A stretch of 64,000 bases of DNA, from NCBI GenBank assembly GCA_002286715.1, contig NSJX01000011.1, positions 442,106-506,105 of the forward strand. The letters are read 5' to 3'. Below the pieces are notes generated by a model. It had not been told where the DNA came from. It saw nothing but the letters and a program-made list of their open reading frames with translations, and did no database searches. Both the position numbers and the translations under genes were made by a program. Below, in pieces: positions 10,100 to 21,414 of the stretch (positions are counted from its first letter, which is position 1; each line of letters opens with the position of its first letter). Origin of the DNA: Dentipellis sp. KUC8613. Taxonomy: Eukaryota > Basidiomycota > Agaricomycetes > Russulales > Hericiaceae.

Positions 10100-11127
10100 T
10101 CAATGCTCCTTCGGCACCCTCCCGAGCCACGGCAGCCAGTGAACCACCTTCCCATTGAGCCTCCTCAAGAACTCAGCGCCCCACGACCTGGTGGCCTCCT
10201 GGCCTTGCCACTGGTCCACCAGTTTGATGATCTTGTTCTCCTCGTCCAGGTCCACCACAACGATGGATTCTACCACCTGCGAAACAATCCGAACAGTCAA
10301 TAAACGACTATCACCTACACCATGAACCAGGTGCGTACCTTTGTAGAGCCGGTGAGTCGTGTGACATATTCTTGTTTCTGCCAGTAGATGAGGCGGTTGG
10401 GTGAGTCCATCGAGGTGAGGACACGACGGCTCAGTGTCGTCGACTGCGTATAGAGTCTCGACTATTGCAGCAACGTCAGCCATAGAACAGGGCCATGTAG
10501 ACAACCGTTACTCACAAGAGAGAACCACTGAAAGAAATGAATCAGTTGAACGTTCGCGAGGAATAGTGACAACAACATACCTGCGGCGCTATCTCATCCA
10601 ACCCTTTGCACTTTGCTATTGGATCCTGCAAGAAGGCATAAGCATTGAACATCTTTCGAGCCTCCTAGCCGATCCAACTCACCTCGAATGTCGCATCTCG
10701 CCTCCACCGCCTCTCCATAAGCTCCGCCGTAGCCCTCAGCTCATACATCTGCCTCACCAAAACCAATATGAGTTCTCCGTCTCGCCACCGCACACATACA
10801 CAGCCGCATACTTACCTCCTTCAAGTCCTGCAAGACCTCCTCGTGCTGCGGCAGCGTGACCGCGCCGACACTGCTGTGCCGGTGCGGGTGGTGCGGGTCT
10901 GGGCTGAGCGACTGCGGGCGCGAGCGGCGCAGGGAGAGCCGGCGCTCCTTGATGGGGTCTACACCGGAGTAGTGTGCGCCGCTGGCGACGGAGCCGAGGA
11001 GCCCGGGCGTCGGGAGCGAGAGCGTTGGTGGATGGAAGGTCTGTGTGGGCGGGGAGGGCGGGCGCGGGGGCGGTGATGAGGGAGAGCGTGAACGCACGCG
11101 GACGGGGGAGGTCGAGCGGGATGCCAT
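10100..11127 (-). CDS. SnoaL/NTF2-like fold protein of unknown function with Pro/Ser-rich N-terminus
   Basis: Exons: 11127..10816, 10748..10683, 10625..10581, 10527..10516, 10461..10339, 10276..10100; 244 residues. The first 80 residues are Ser/Pro/Arg-rich and probably disordered. From about residue 97 the sequence follows the small alpha/beta-barrel pattern seen in fungal SnoaL-like proteins: ATAELMERRWRRDATFEDP, CKGLDEIAPQW, then KVVESIVVVDLDEENKI and the C-terminal FLRRLNGKVVHWLPWL. Exon 4 is only 12 nt (Trp-Phe-Ser-Leu) and is needed to keep APQWFSL contiguous, as the family pattern expects. No catalytic role can be assigned. It lies in tandem upstream of SDR and downstream of STRAP, all on the minus strand. 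Confidence 0.75.
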
Positions 11128-11489
11128 TGGGATGATTTCGTTGTCCAGGACGATACTTGTGCTCGATTAAATACTGCAAGTATGAGCGGAACGACGAGGA
11201 TGTGGGTGGAGGACGTAGAGTGGGTAGAGTAAGAGCTTGAGCCGGAGGCCGACCGGGAACGGATACGCGGCTTGCCACTTGGAGTTGCCGCGACTTGCAC
11301 ATGCACGCGCCAACGCCCGACTCGGGCTCGAGGAAAGTCTAACAAGTACTACTCTGGCCGCTCTTTTCATATGTACTTTGCATGTATACACACGTATGTA
11401 TCGTCGTTATATTATAGAACTCCCTTGACCCCCCACCAGACCAGACCTATGGTACGGATATCTACGGCAATTCGTGCTGCACGCCACTC
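11128..11489. other. Intergenic between SnoaL-like gene start and STRAP stop
   Basis: A tandem minus-strand spacer that should hold the promoter of the SnoaL-like gene and the STRAP 3' UTR. No further feature seen. Confidence 0.5.
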
Positions 11490-12816
11490 CTAGCCACCGT
11501 TGGTCTGTCCCTGCCAGAGGCCGTACGACTTGCCCGGCGTCGTCTGCCATAGACGGATTGTGCCTACGCCACTTCGTAAGCATCTTTCAACAGGCGCGCA
11601 TTCAATATAAAAGTACGTACCATCCTCTGATGAAGCGTCCCCGACCAACCCCGAATGGTCAGCACCAGCAATCGAATGACGCATAGAAACTTACCGCTTC
11701 CACTGGCGTACAACTCTCCGTCCGGACTATACTCGATGCAATGTACGGGCCCGTGGTGGCCCTTCAGCACCTCTCGCTCCTCGCCGTCGATCCCGTGCAC
11801 GCGCACCCACTCGTCGCTCATGCTGCCCGTAACGAACCGATCCTGCAATATGGGGTGGATGGACGCGGACGAAGGGGCGTAGGGAAGGTTCAAGCTGTGC
11901 GTGGACGCCGTGTTCGTCGGTAATGCGGGAATAAACGCGACGGTCTTCCCGGACGTAACGACGAGGCGGTTTGTCTGCTGCGAGAGCTCCATCGAGGTGA
12001 TCGGGTTCGGGAACGTGAGGCTTGTCGAGATTTTGCGCGTACGCAGGTCCCACCACCTTGCACACAGAGGCAAACGCGCACACGCACGTAAATTAGAATC
12101 AGAACTCACGCGCGCAGGCGCGCAGAAAACGTGGGTCAGAGGCTGATGACTCACTTGATCAGCCCATCCTCGCCCGCGGTCACTCCTGTGTGGTCGCCCA
12201 CCCACACGACGCTCTTGACAGTGCCGTCGTGTGACACAGTGCTGCCACCCTCGAGAAGGAGGTCGGGTTCGGCGTCGGGTCGCCCGAGGTCAAATATGCG
12301 CGCCTTCTTTTCTTGCCCGCCGGTGAGCAGGTGCGACGATGTTGGCGAGATGGCGACACTGCGGACGATGTGGTTGTGCGGAAAGGAGTGCAGCGGCTCG
12401 CCGGTATATGTATCCCAGATCTTTCTGTACCGCAAGCAAGAGTAAACGTCAACGCTGCGCACAGAAACCCCAACAATGAAAAGTGTCCCGCCACGTCCTA
12501 CGGCGGCATCAATGGCACAATGTGCCAATATATAATCATGGGAGAGAGATTGGACTACTCACGCTGTGAAATCTGCGCTTCCTGATGCAGCTCGCGAGCC
12601 ATCTGGGCTCAGCTTCGTGCTCCACACCGCGCCCTTGTGTCCAACAAACGTCCCAATCCAATCTCCAGTCCATTCTCGCAGCATCGGGTTGCCATCTTTA
12701 CAGCTGGAAATGAGGAGATACGTGCCATCATCCTGGAGAGGGGAGAACGACAGATGGGTGACGGGGCGCGTGTGGCCCGGAGCCACGAGAGGAACCGACT
12801 TGGGATGGCCGTTCAT
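11490..12816 (-). CDS. STRAP: STRAP/UNRIP-like WD40 protein
   Basis: A seven-bladed WD40 scaffold; in animals STRAP binds the SMN complex and TGF-beta receptors. Exons: 12816..12563, 12424..12155, 12056..11695, 11626..11621, 11563..11490; 321 residues. The N-terminus PLVAPGHTRPVTHLSFSP and the repeats LREWTGDWIGTFVGHKGAVW, AKIWDTYTGEPLHSFPH and HHGPVHCIEYSPDGELYASG are characteristic, as is the end of the last repeat, TIRLWQTTPGKSYGLW. Exon 4 is a 6-nt micro-exon (11626..11621) that supplies Glu-Asp; without it the conserved SGSEDGTIRLW block is broken. The start at 12816 gives the family N-terminus. Confidence 0.93.
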
Positions 12817-14434
12817 GGTATAGAGTGATCGTGATAGAAAACTAGGAGAAGACTAAACGGTGTAGAAAAGAGATGAAGAGGCGGGTACGGAAGGGCAGGC
12901 GCACCGCGCACTGGCTGGTCGTGACTGGAAATGAAAGGCAGGAGCACTTGCCATAACGAGCCTTTTGCTCTGGCCACGTGTCTCCTCATAGACGCCCTTC
13001 TTCACTCAGCCTCTCTCTTCCTGATCGCCTCGAATGCTCGGGAACCTCGTAGTAAATGTGCAGAGTAAAGCACTCGAAGGCGTTTGCGAAGGACATGCCA
13101 TTTTTCTATCCTCGAAAGGTAGGTCAGTTGGCCGGCCGATCGACTCGATCTTTCATAGGACGCTGGAACCTGACAATGTCCATTCCTGTCGTAACTTCTT
13201 CCTTCCAGATGCATCATGAGTCTATACGGTGCTTATTGGTGCCCTCGTTCTGTACCTTCTTCCCCGTCCTGCCCATTGATACAAGCATGCTCAGCCCCTG
13301 ACCTGACGATCGCACAATGGCATCGCGAATGTCATCATCCCAAATTAACGACCTGAAGAATACTATGGGGAAAGCAGAACCTTATAAGGACCTGCTGCTC
13401 ATGAATCCTATTTCAGCTACGAGCCATGTCGTGCCGTCCAACTAAGTTGTAGCCTGGGCGGCAACCGGCACCAATCCACCAGCTCCAGGCTTCCCGGAGA
13501 GATGGTCCAGAGAAGTCCCTGAAAACTAGGCCACGCCGGCCGATATCTTCGAGAGGATTCACAGGGGATTTCGCGACTGCCGTTTTTCTGCTCATGCGCT
13601 GTCCTGCTTGAGGCTGGTGCTGGCATGCACAGACATTGCAGTTTCTCCTTGTTTCGTAGATAAAGTCATATGGTCCTGGGGAGCATGCTATTTATACGAA
13701 GTTTTGGCGCTATCTATAGCTCCATGAGGAGGTGCTTGTCATGTATATATTATTGTATACATGGCGTCGGGCGCGTCGGCCTTCGCAGTGGGGTCTGTAG
13801 ACGCTATCATTTATTGAGCGATATATTCTGACAGTTCGAAAGGTGAGCGTCGGGCGGCTGTATTTTTGTAATACCCGCGTGTTTTCATGGCCTCGGGCAA
13901 ACGGGCTTGAGGTGGACTGGGAAGGAAGAATGTTGTCCATGTGTCAAGGGGGGCCGGGTCGTCTTACTACATGACCTTCCTAATATAGAAATTTGGAAGT
14001 CCGCGAAATTGCATTGGAGTGCCTGGTAAAATCATCACCACCCAAGTTCGCGTCAACGACGCCAGCGATTGCGTGCTTGTGAGGACGACCTCGCCGACCG
14101 GCCTACAAACATCGATGTCTCCGAAAAATAAAAGTATAGACTCTCCATACTTCGTCTTCTGTGCTCTCACCCCCGTCCTTTCTCCAGTGCCAGACTGCCC
14201 AGAAGCCTCCGCAGACGCCCAGTCTGCGCGCGCACATACCTCCCAGAACATAGACCTACGTAGACGCGTTCTGGACAGCCCGAATTCACCCTAGAGCTGT
14301 GCGCAGTTGATAACAGCGTCACCTTCCCCACGTCAAGATCTTGCCGCCCAGATCCAGCTGTATTGCGGAATAAGACACCATCACACTCCACGCTACCTGG
14401 TGCCTTGCCATCCTCGAAAAACTACATATCAGGA
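12817..14434. other. Intergenic between STRAP and SulP, 1.6 kb
   Basis: The genes flanking this spacer diverge, so it holds both promoters. It contains an AT-rich patch at about 13735-13765 with a small inverted repeat (ATGTATA/TATACAT). Short frames on both strands show no family resemblance. Confidence 0.5.
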
Positions 14435-17304
14435 ATGCACGCGGCTTCTTCAGAAGGCTCGCACTCTTCCTCTACCCTCCGCCCAGTGATCATGGCAGAG
14501 TCCGCAAAGCGGTTCGGGAAGCGCATCATTGGCTACCCAGAGGAGAAGATTCCGGTCATCTCGTCCAAAGACTGGATCAGGAATCTTTCAAAGGACCCGA
14601 AGGGCGACGTGCGTTGCTTCCTCTTCTCCGACATCTTTCCTGCCCGCTTACCTACCGCTCTTTTCTCCTCTAGGCCATTGATTATGTCAAGCGTCTCTTC
14701 CCCATCTTTGGTTGGATCACCCGGTACAGTACGTGCTTCTTGTGCTCCGTCGCTCGTCAGCAATGCTCACCGTAGCTCGCAGACCTTGGGTGGCTGACTG
14801 GCGATGTAATCGCTGGTGTCACCGTCGGTATCGTCCTTGTGCCCCAGAGTATGTCATATGCCCAGGTCCGTTACCTTTCGTAAGATTCGTACGTACACCT
14901 CTCACACGAGTCCGCCGTCGACAGATTGCAACACTCCCACCTCAATATGGATTGTATTCTGCGTTCATTGGCGTCCTCATCTACTGCGTAAGCTGGCGCC
15001 TTTTTCGAGTTTATATTGGTACCTAATTGGGCATTGTGGGGTAGCTCTTCGCAACGTCGAAGGATGTCTCTATCGGGCCGGTCGCTGTTATGTCCTTGAC
15101 TATCTCCCAGATCTTGAAGTATGTCAACGAAAAACACCCCAATGAGTGGCCAAGTCCACAAATTGCGACAACGGTCTCGTTCATCTGTGGCTTCATCGTC
15201 TTGGGAATTGGCCTTCTTCGTCTGGGATGGATCGTAGAGTTCATCCCGGCGCCCGCTGTTGCTGGCTTCATGACTGGGTCCGCCATCAACATCGCTTCTG
15301 GACAGGTCCCCGGGCTCATGGGGATCTCTGGATTTGAGTAAGTCTCGAGTCTTGTATCTCCTTTTTACAGATGCTAATAACCTCTTATAGTACACGCGCG
15401 TCAACATACCTCGTGATCATCAACACCCTGAAGGGACTGCCGCGCACCACGAAGGACGCAGCGTTTGGTCTTACAGGGCTGTTCGCCTTATACGCCATCC
15501 GTATTACCTGCGATTATCTATCCGCTCGTTTCCCAAGAAGAGGTTCGTACATTTTTTCCAACACGCAGGTAGCGACGCTTATCTTGTTCCCTTAGCGCGC
15601 GTATTTTTCTTCATTTCAGTGCTCAGAAATGGCTTCGTTATCATCATCCTGACAATCGCATCGTGGCTATACTGTCGCCATCGTGTGAATTCGAAGGGCA
15701 AGTACCCGATCAAAATCTTGCAGACCGTGCCGAGAGGTTTCAAGCACGTCGGCTCCCCCAACATCGAACGCGATCTGCTCACTGCACTCGCGCCCAAGCT
15801 TCCCGTGGCGACAATCATTCTCTTGCTGGAGCACATATCGATCTCGAAGTGTAAGTTTTCAAATCATCTGCAGGATGTGCAGGTTCTAATATCATTTGAC
15901 AGCTTTCGGGCGGATAAACAATTACAAGATCGATCCCAACCAGGAGCTCATTGCTATCGGCGTCACCAACACCATTGGATCTGTGTTTGGTGCATACCCC
16001 GCTACCGGTTCATTCTCGCGTTCCGCTTTGAAGTCCAAGTCCGGCGTGCGGACACCCGCAGGAGGAATCTTCTCCGCCATCGTCGTGGTCGTTGCTCTTT
16101 ACGGCCTGACGCCAGCCTTCTTCTGGATCCCCACCGCCGGACTCTCCGCCGTCATCATCCACGCCGTGGCTGACCTCGTCACCAAACCCCCTCAGGCATT
16201 CTCCTTCTGGCGCGTCTCGCCGCTCGAGTTCATCATCTGGGCGGCAGCCGTCCTTGTCACAGTCTTCACCACGATCGAGGATGGTATCTACGTGTCTATT
16301 TGCGCATCTGCGGCACTGCTCCTCATCCGCATCGCGCACCCGCGCGGGCACTTCCTCGGCCGCACGCGGATACACGAGCCACAGTCCCCCGACGTGTCCC
16401 GCGAGGTGTTCGTTCCTCTGCGGTCAAACAACGTCATCAACCCGCAGGTCCTCGTCGAACCCCCGCCGCCCGGTGTCATCATCTACCGCTTCGAGGAGAG
16501 CACGCTCTACCCCAACTGCTCGCACATGAACAGAGTCCTGGTCGACTATGTCAAGGAACACACACGGCGAGGCAAGGACATGAGCCAAATCAGCCTCAGC
16601 GACCGTGCGTGGAACGACCCGGGCCCCCCTCGTGGCGCAAAGAGCGAGTCGGAGGAGAACCTCGCGAAACCGTTCCTCCGCGCCGTCGTGCTCGACTTTT
16701 CCACTGTGTACGCCCCTCCCCCCCTTCACCCCCCACAGTAAAGATACTTACCTGACTTGTTTGCAGCTCGCAAATCGATACCACCGCCGTGCAAGCGCTG
16801 ATCGATACCCGCAACGAGATCGAGCGGTGGACAGACCACCCCGTCGAGTTCCACTTCGCCACGCTGCTCTCGCCCTGGATCCGGCGTGCGCTCGTCGCAG
16901 GCGGCTTCGGCACCGGCCGCGGCGCATCCGCGTCGCCGCTCGAGATCGCGCCCGTTGTGCCGTACCGCGACGGGTACGAGGCGCCACACACCATCCGGCA
17001 CCGCGACCGCGCGCACGTCGACATCGAGGCGGTCGACCCCGACGCCGAGAACGACCGCGACCTGAAGGACGGCGGGGGCTCGGACGCGTCGGACCACGAC
17101 GACGCGTTCGGGCCGCGCATCGGCGCAAGCGAGGCGCTCCTGCAGGTCGTGACGCCGTTCTTCCACATCGACCTCACCGCGGCCGTGCGGGCTGCGGAGC
17201 GCACGCTTGCGCGGCATGCGGACGGGCTGCACTCGGTGTCGACGGGTTCGTCGCAACCGGGTGGGGACCTCGACGACGACCGGGACGTTAAAAGCAAGGT
17301 CTGA
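14435..17304 (+). CDS. SulP (SLC26-type) anion transporter with STAS domain, putative sulfate permease
   Basis: A plasma-membrane sulfate (or related anion) transporter. Exons: 14435..14608, 14674..14728, 14783..14865, 14925..14987, 15045..15337, 15391..15542, 15620..15850, 15903..16707, 16767..17304; 797 residues. The SulP signature starts LGWLTGDVIAGVTVGIVLVP and PQSMSYAQIATLPPQYGLYS; later blocks include GFMTGSAINIASGQVPGLMG and GAYPATGSFSRSALKSKSG. About a dozen hydrophobic segments precede a cytosolic STAS domain (about 540-730; GVIIYRF, VVLDFSTVSQIDTTAVQAL). The tail is acidic. The start may instead be the ATG at 14492 (MAESAKRFGKR); an in-frame ATG at 14435 adds 19 residues. Substrate specificity is inferred from family only. 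Confidence 0.93.
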
Positions 17305-17778
17305 TTGGGACTGCGCGTACATACTACTTCTCCATACCTACGTACCTCGTTCCCTGTAGAGTACTGACTCGTTGGTGGATCTGCAGATGATATATTAGCT
17401 ATTGTACTTTAACATTAACGCCCTCTCATTCCATGCTCACGACCACTGGCATATACAGTTTGGCTTACCTTTGACGTTGTAATAACAGCCGTTTCGAGAT
17501 ATTTCTGGTCCAGGAGCCTCGAGTGACTGCAGTACTTCTGCGAAGGCTCGTGAGTTGGAAGCCGATGCGCCCGAGGAGCCGGGCTCGGCCCTCGGCCAGG
17601 CTCGGCCGGATCGCGAAGTCAATTCTCCACGTGAGGCGGAGGCTCCCCGACGTGCCGAACGCGTCGACGACAATTGGACGAACAAGCCTACTAGTACTTA
17701 CTCGTCCACCGTTCTACACACTAGCCAGCTTCGAGTCTGAGCTCATTGCCGCCGTGCCCGTGGTACCAGCAACTCACC
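17305..17778. other. Intergenic upstream of TACO1
   Basis: The SulP 3' flank and TACO1 promoter. No coding signal recognised. Confidence 0.5.
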
Positions 17779-19021
17779 ATGTTCGCCCGCACCGCCCTCG
17801 CTCGCGCCTGCCCGCGCGCCTTCTCGACCTCCTCGCCTGTCTGTTCGGGGCACAACAAAGTACGCGCCTGCACCCCCATACCGAGTCAGGCCGCGACTAA
17901 CTCATTGTGTGCGCGCGAATAGTGGTCCAAAATCAAGCAGCGCAAGGGCGTGACGGACGCACAGAAGTCCGCGCTGTATGGCAAGACTAACCGTGTAAGC
18001 CCTTCTGCGTTCTGTCCCGTGTAGGGTGTTGTATCGAGCGTTGCTGACGGGACTGAAGAATAGGACATCGTAGTTGCTGTGCGAAGTGCGTGCTTTATCT
18101 GACTATTGTGGGCTGGGGGCCGTCGTCTGAACACGGCGACGAACAGCTGGCGGCTCTGCGAACCCGGAGCAGAACATCGCGCTGGCGAATACGCTGAAGA
18201 AGGCGCGTGCGGACGGGGTGCCGAAAGCGAATATCGAGACGGCGCTCGCGAAGGTTCGCCCGATTGATTTGCCAGTCGTTGTCTTACGCTCACTTTCGTA
18301 TTTTTGGTAGGCGGCGGGAGGGAAGGACAAGGGTGACCAGCTCGTCATTTACGAGGCCATGGCGCACGGATCTGTCGGTGTTATAGTGTATGTCCCTCCT
18401 CCATCTGCTCTATCTGATGTGCAGTCGGCTGATAACATGAAGAGAATGCCTGACAGATAATGTGAACCGGACGATACAGCGGGTGCGCGAGGCGCTCAAT
18501 CACCACAAGTACGCATTCCCTGTTTCTTGCTTTCCACAGCGACCCCCTGATGCATGTGTCTGGTGCCAGTGCGCGCTTTGCGACGGTGGGCTTCATGTTC
18601 CAGCGCCAGGGCTGCGTGCGCGTCGCGCTGCAGAAGGGCGACGACTACGACGCGCGCATGGAAAAGCTCATCGACGTCGCGTTGGCTGCCGAAGCGGAAG
18701 ACTTCGAGGAGCAAACTCCCACAGACGAGACTGGCGTTGTCGAGATGGAGGCGAGTGAACCGCACCTCTTGCCCTTTCAACTGACTGATACACGCCGTCG
18801 CACAGTTCCTCTGTCCACCACAATCCCTGACAAAACTGACCAAGGCGATCACCGAGGAGCCGCTGCCCGGCGTCGAGCTGCTCTCGAGCGAGCTGATCTA
18901 CGCACCGGCGGAGAAGAACGAGGTGGAGGACGAGGCGCTGGAGAGCAAAATTGGTGAGCTGGTGGGCGAGCTCGAGGAGACGGACGATATCCTGCGCGTG
19001 TGGACGACGCTGGACGCATGA
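17779..19021 (+). CDS. TACO1: TACO1/YebC-family mitochondrial translational activator
   Basis: A YebC/PmpR-family protein; the mitochondrial members assist translation of polyproline-containing subunits such as COX1. Exons: 17779..17859, 17923..17994, 18064..18085, 18147..18253, 18311..18387, 18443..18508, 18570..18750, 18806..19021; 273 residues. The N-terminus (FARTALARACPRAFSTSS) is a good mitochondrial presequence. The family core follows: GHNKWSKIKQRKG, VPKANIETAL, KDKGDQLVIYEAMAHG, CLTDNVNRTIQRVREAL and LCPPQSLTKLTKAI. Exon 3 is 22 nt. The last intron (18751..18805) appears to begin GCGAGT rather than GT; only that boundary keeps VEMEFLCPP in phase. It converges with mS37, another mitochondrial translation gene. 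Confidence 0.92.
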
Positions 19022-19175
19022 GGATTATACTACATATATAATTGGATATAGACTAATAGCTGAGCATATGCGTGCGCGTGTGCTGGTTTGACACTCTCGG
19101 GTGACGATTTGACACGCCATAGCTGAGCAGACGAGAGATGAGATGATCTGAGAGGGGTGAAAAAGGAGTAATGGT

Positions 19176-19545
19176 CTATTTGAGGTTCTTCCCCAGTCTA
19201 GCAAGGTGGTAGTTGATCGTCGGTCTATGCTGGCGGCCCTTGAATGGCTACACGCAGACAACACTGTTCAGCACACCCTTCCAACACAGTAAAGAGGGCA
19301 GGAAAAGACGCACCGTAGTCCGCATACACTCAAACAGCTTCTCTGCATGCGCCGCACACGCCGCAGTGCTCGAAACATCCTTCGTCGCCGCCCAACAACC
19401 CAGCATCTCCGCCAGCTCGGCAGAGCACATTCCCGGCGCGCGGTCTGCGGGTGCAGGTGCGGTCAAGATACACATACAGGAAATAAGACAGGAGGAACGT
19501 ACTCTTTTGGGGCCGAACCTTGAGCTTTTTGATATGAATGGACAT
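19176..19545 (-). CDS. MRP10: Mitochondrial small ribosomal subunit protein mS37 (MRP10/CHCHD1), twin CX9C
   Basis: A small protein of the mitoribosomal small subunit, imported through the Mia40 disulfide relay. Exons: 19545..19503, 19444..19314, 19247..19176; 81 residues. It starts MSIHIKKLKVRPQK, then has two exact CX9C motifs (CSAELAEMLGC and CAAHAEKLFEC), and ends with the family tail RPTINYHLARLGKNLK. All three exons are needed, and none is long enough to be found as a simple ORF. Its stop lies 154 bp from the TACO1 stop (convergent), and its start lies 425 bp from the divergent E2 gene. Confidence 0.94.
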
Positions 19546-19970
19546 GGTCGACTACTTAGACGTGTAAGACCCAAAAGCAAGATACGGCGTCTTCCTCTTC
19601 TCCTTCTGACACGATATCCAAGCGCCCGCGTGCAAGTGCGTTTGGAGCTGAAGCTTGAGCGCCTAGCAAGGAGGACAGCCGGACGCAGAGGAGGAGTGAA
19701 GTAAGGAGCGCGGACTCGGAGGAAAGCAGGAAAGTCGTCGGAGCCGGGACGGCGGGCCACGTGGGCCGGTGCATCCACGTCTGCGATTGGTCCGCGTGCG
19801 ACTCGATAGCTTACTGCAGCGTCGGCCCATACGCTTAGGCTTAGCTGCCCCCGCTCTCGTCGCACCCCGTTCCCTTCGCTCTCCATTATATCTCTCACCC
19901 TCGCTACGTGTTGCAGACGCAGCACCCCCGCGCTCCTTCTCTCCGTAGACCATCGTCGCTGTATTTAACC
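19546..19970. promoter_or_regulatory. Shared divergent promoter region, mS37 / UBC6-like
   Basis: A 425-bp spacer between two divergent start codons, with no other gene seen. It must contain both promoters. No specific binding site is claimed. Confidence 0.6.
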
Positions 19971-21414
19971 ATGGCGGTCCCACGCACGCTGAACAAGAAC
20001 AACTCTGGTTCGTTGCATTTCCTCGTACGGGGCTTGCTGCCGGCATGCGTGCGGCGTGTGCTAAGGTGTACGTTCTCCAGCTGTCAAGCGTATCATGCAG
20101 GAGGCCCGCGAGCTCGCCAACGACCCATGCACCGACTACCACGCCGCCCCGCTCGAGGTACGCTCGGCTCTTTCATCTCCCGTCTGCCCGTCCGCTTGTT
20201 TACCGGTTTACGTGCCTGCCCCAGGACGATATCTTTGTACGCGCCGCCCACTTGCTTCCTTGTCTAGCGTGGCAGAACGCTGATGTGAATGCATGGATGT
20301 GCACTTTGTGCCTGTGCAGGAATGGCACTGCACGCTCCGCGGGCCGCAGGGCACCGACTTCGACGGTGGCCTGTACCACTTCCGTATCCTCCTCCCTGCG
20401 GAATACCCCTTCCGCCCGCCGAGCATCCTCCTGCTCACGCCGAATGGGCGATTCGAACTTAATACCAAGGTGCGCAAGGTCCCCGTTCATCAAGCGTCTG
20501 GGCGTTCTCTCCTGACGCCGAGTGATGCCGCCGCGGTTACAGATCTGTATAAGCTTCACAAACTGTAAGTGCCCTGCCTATCTATGCCCCGCGCCTTTGT
20601 CCTTGAGCGCAGATACTCAATGCGCGCGCGCCGTACAGATCACGAAGAATCATGGCAGCCCGCATGGGGTGTTCGGACCGGTACGTCTCCCGCCGCCCCC
20701 TTACTTCGCTTCTGCAAAACTTAGCGGCTCCGCCCCGCCCTCTTCTCTGCATGTCTATTCTATGCCTCCGCCCACGCCAGCCATAATTGGTCTGCAGGGA
20801 TTCTTCCCGATCACGGGCCAAGCAGCCATTGGCGTCGGCTCAATTGAAACATCCGCGAGCGAGCGCAGGCGTCTGGCAGTCCTGTACGTGTTTGCGATTA
20901 TTTCGTCCGATTCGTGCGCAATGGATGTGAAGCCCGTGCTGACGCCCCGGCTTGCAGGTCGCGCGATTGGGAGTGCCCGCACTGCAAGCAGAAGATGGTC
21001 GAGATATTGCCCGATCCACCCGCGCCAGCACCCGCACCCGCACCCGCACCTGCCGCGGCACCAACGGTCGGCACGCCCGCGCCCACTCCTGCGCCGTCCC
21101 CTGCGGCCGCCCCCTCGCCCGCAGCCGGACGTCTGACCGTGGCGGCTGAAAGAGCGCTGTCGACACCACCGGAGCCGGCAACAGAACGGAGGCTGGCGGA
21201 AGCCGATTCGGACAGCACGCGGGCGGCGCGTGGGTCCGCGACACCGTCGCCAGCACTAACGCCGTCGCCGCCGTCCGCGGACGCCGCACGCGCCTCGGGC
21301 TCCGGTGGCGGCCAGGTATCGCGCACCCCGCGGCGGCCACCGCTCCTATTGGACGGCATGATATGCGTGCTGCTCGTCCTCGTGTTTGCATTGGTCGCGA
21401 AACGGATTGTTTAG
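19971..21414 (+). CDS. UBC6: UBE2J1/Ubc6-type ER-anchored ubiquitin-conjugating enzyme
   Basis: An ERAD E2 held in the ER membrane by a C-terminal anchor. Exons: 19971..20007, 20081..20157, 20225..20236, 20320..20469, 20543..20564, 20639..20680, 20781..20883, 20958..21414; 299 residues. The UBC fold is clear: AVKRIMQEARELANDP, EWHCTLRGPQGTDFDGGLYH, EYPFRPPSILLLTPNGRF, then the catalytic NTKICISFTNYH with Cys94, and ESWQPAWGVRTA. It is closer to UBE2J1 (GFFPITGQAAIG, ASERRRLAVLSRDW). A long Pro/Ala/Ser linker with a CCCGCA tandem repeat leads to a hydrophobic tail (LLLDGMICVLLVLVFALVAK). Exon 3 is only 12 nt (Asp-Asp-Ile-Phe). Confidence 0.93.
21031..21050 (+). repeat. CCCGCA hexamer tandem (codes Pro-Ala)
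   Basis: About 3.3 copies of CCCGCA in the linker of the E2 gene, encoding alternating Pro-Ala between the UBC domain and the membrane anchor. Confidence 0.8.

Noticed and set aside
13413..13626. Minus-strand open frames near 13.5 kb
   Set aside because: About 60 codons, no start context, no family resemblance, no splice partners.
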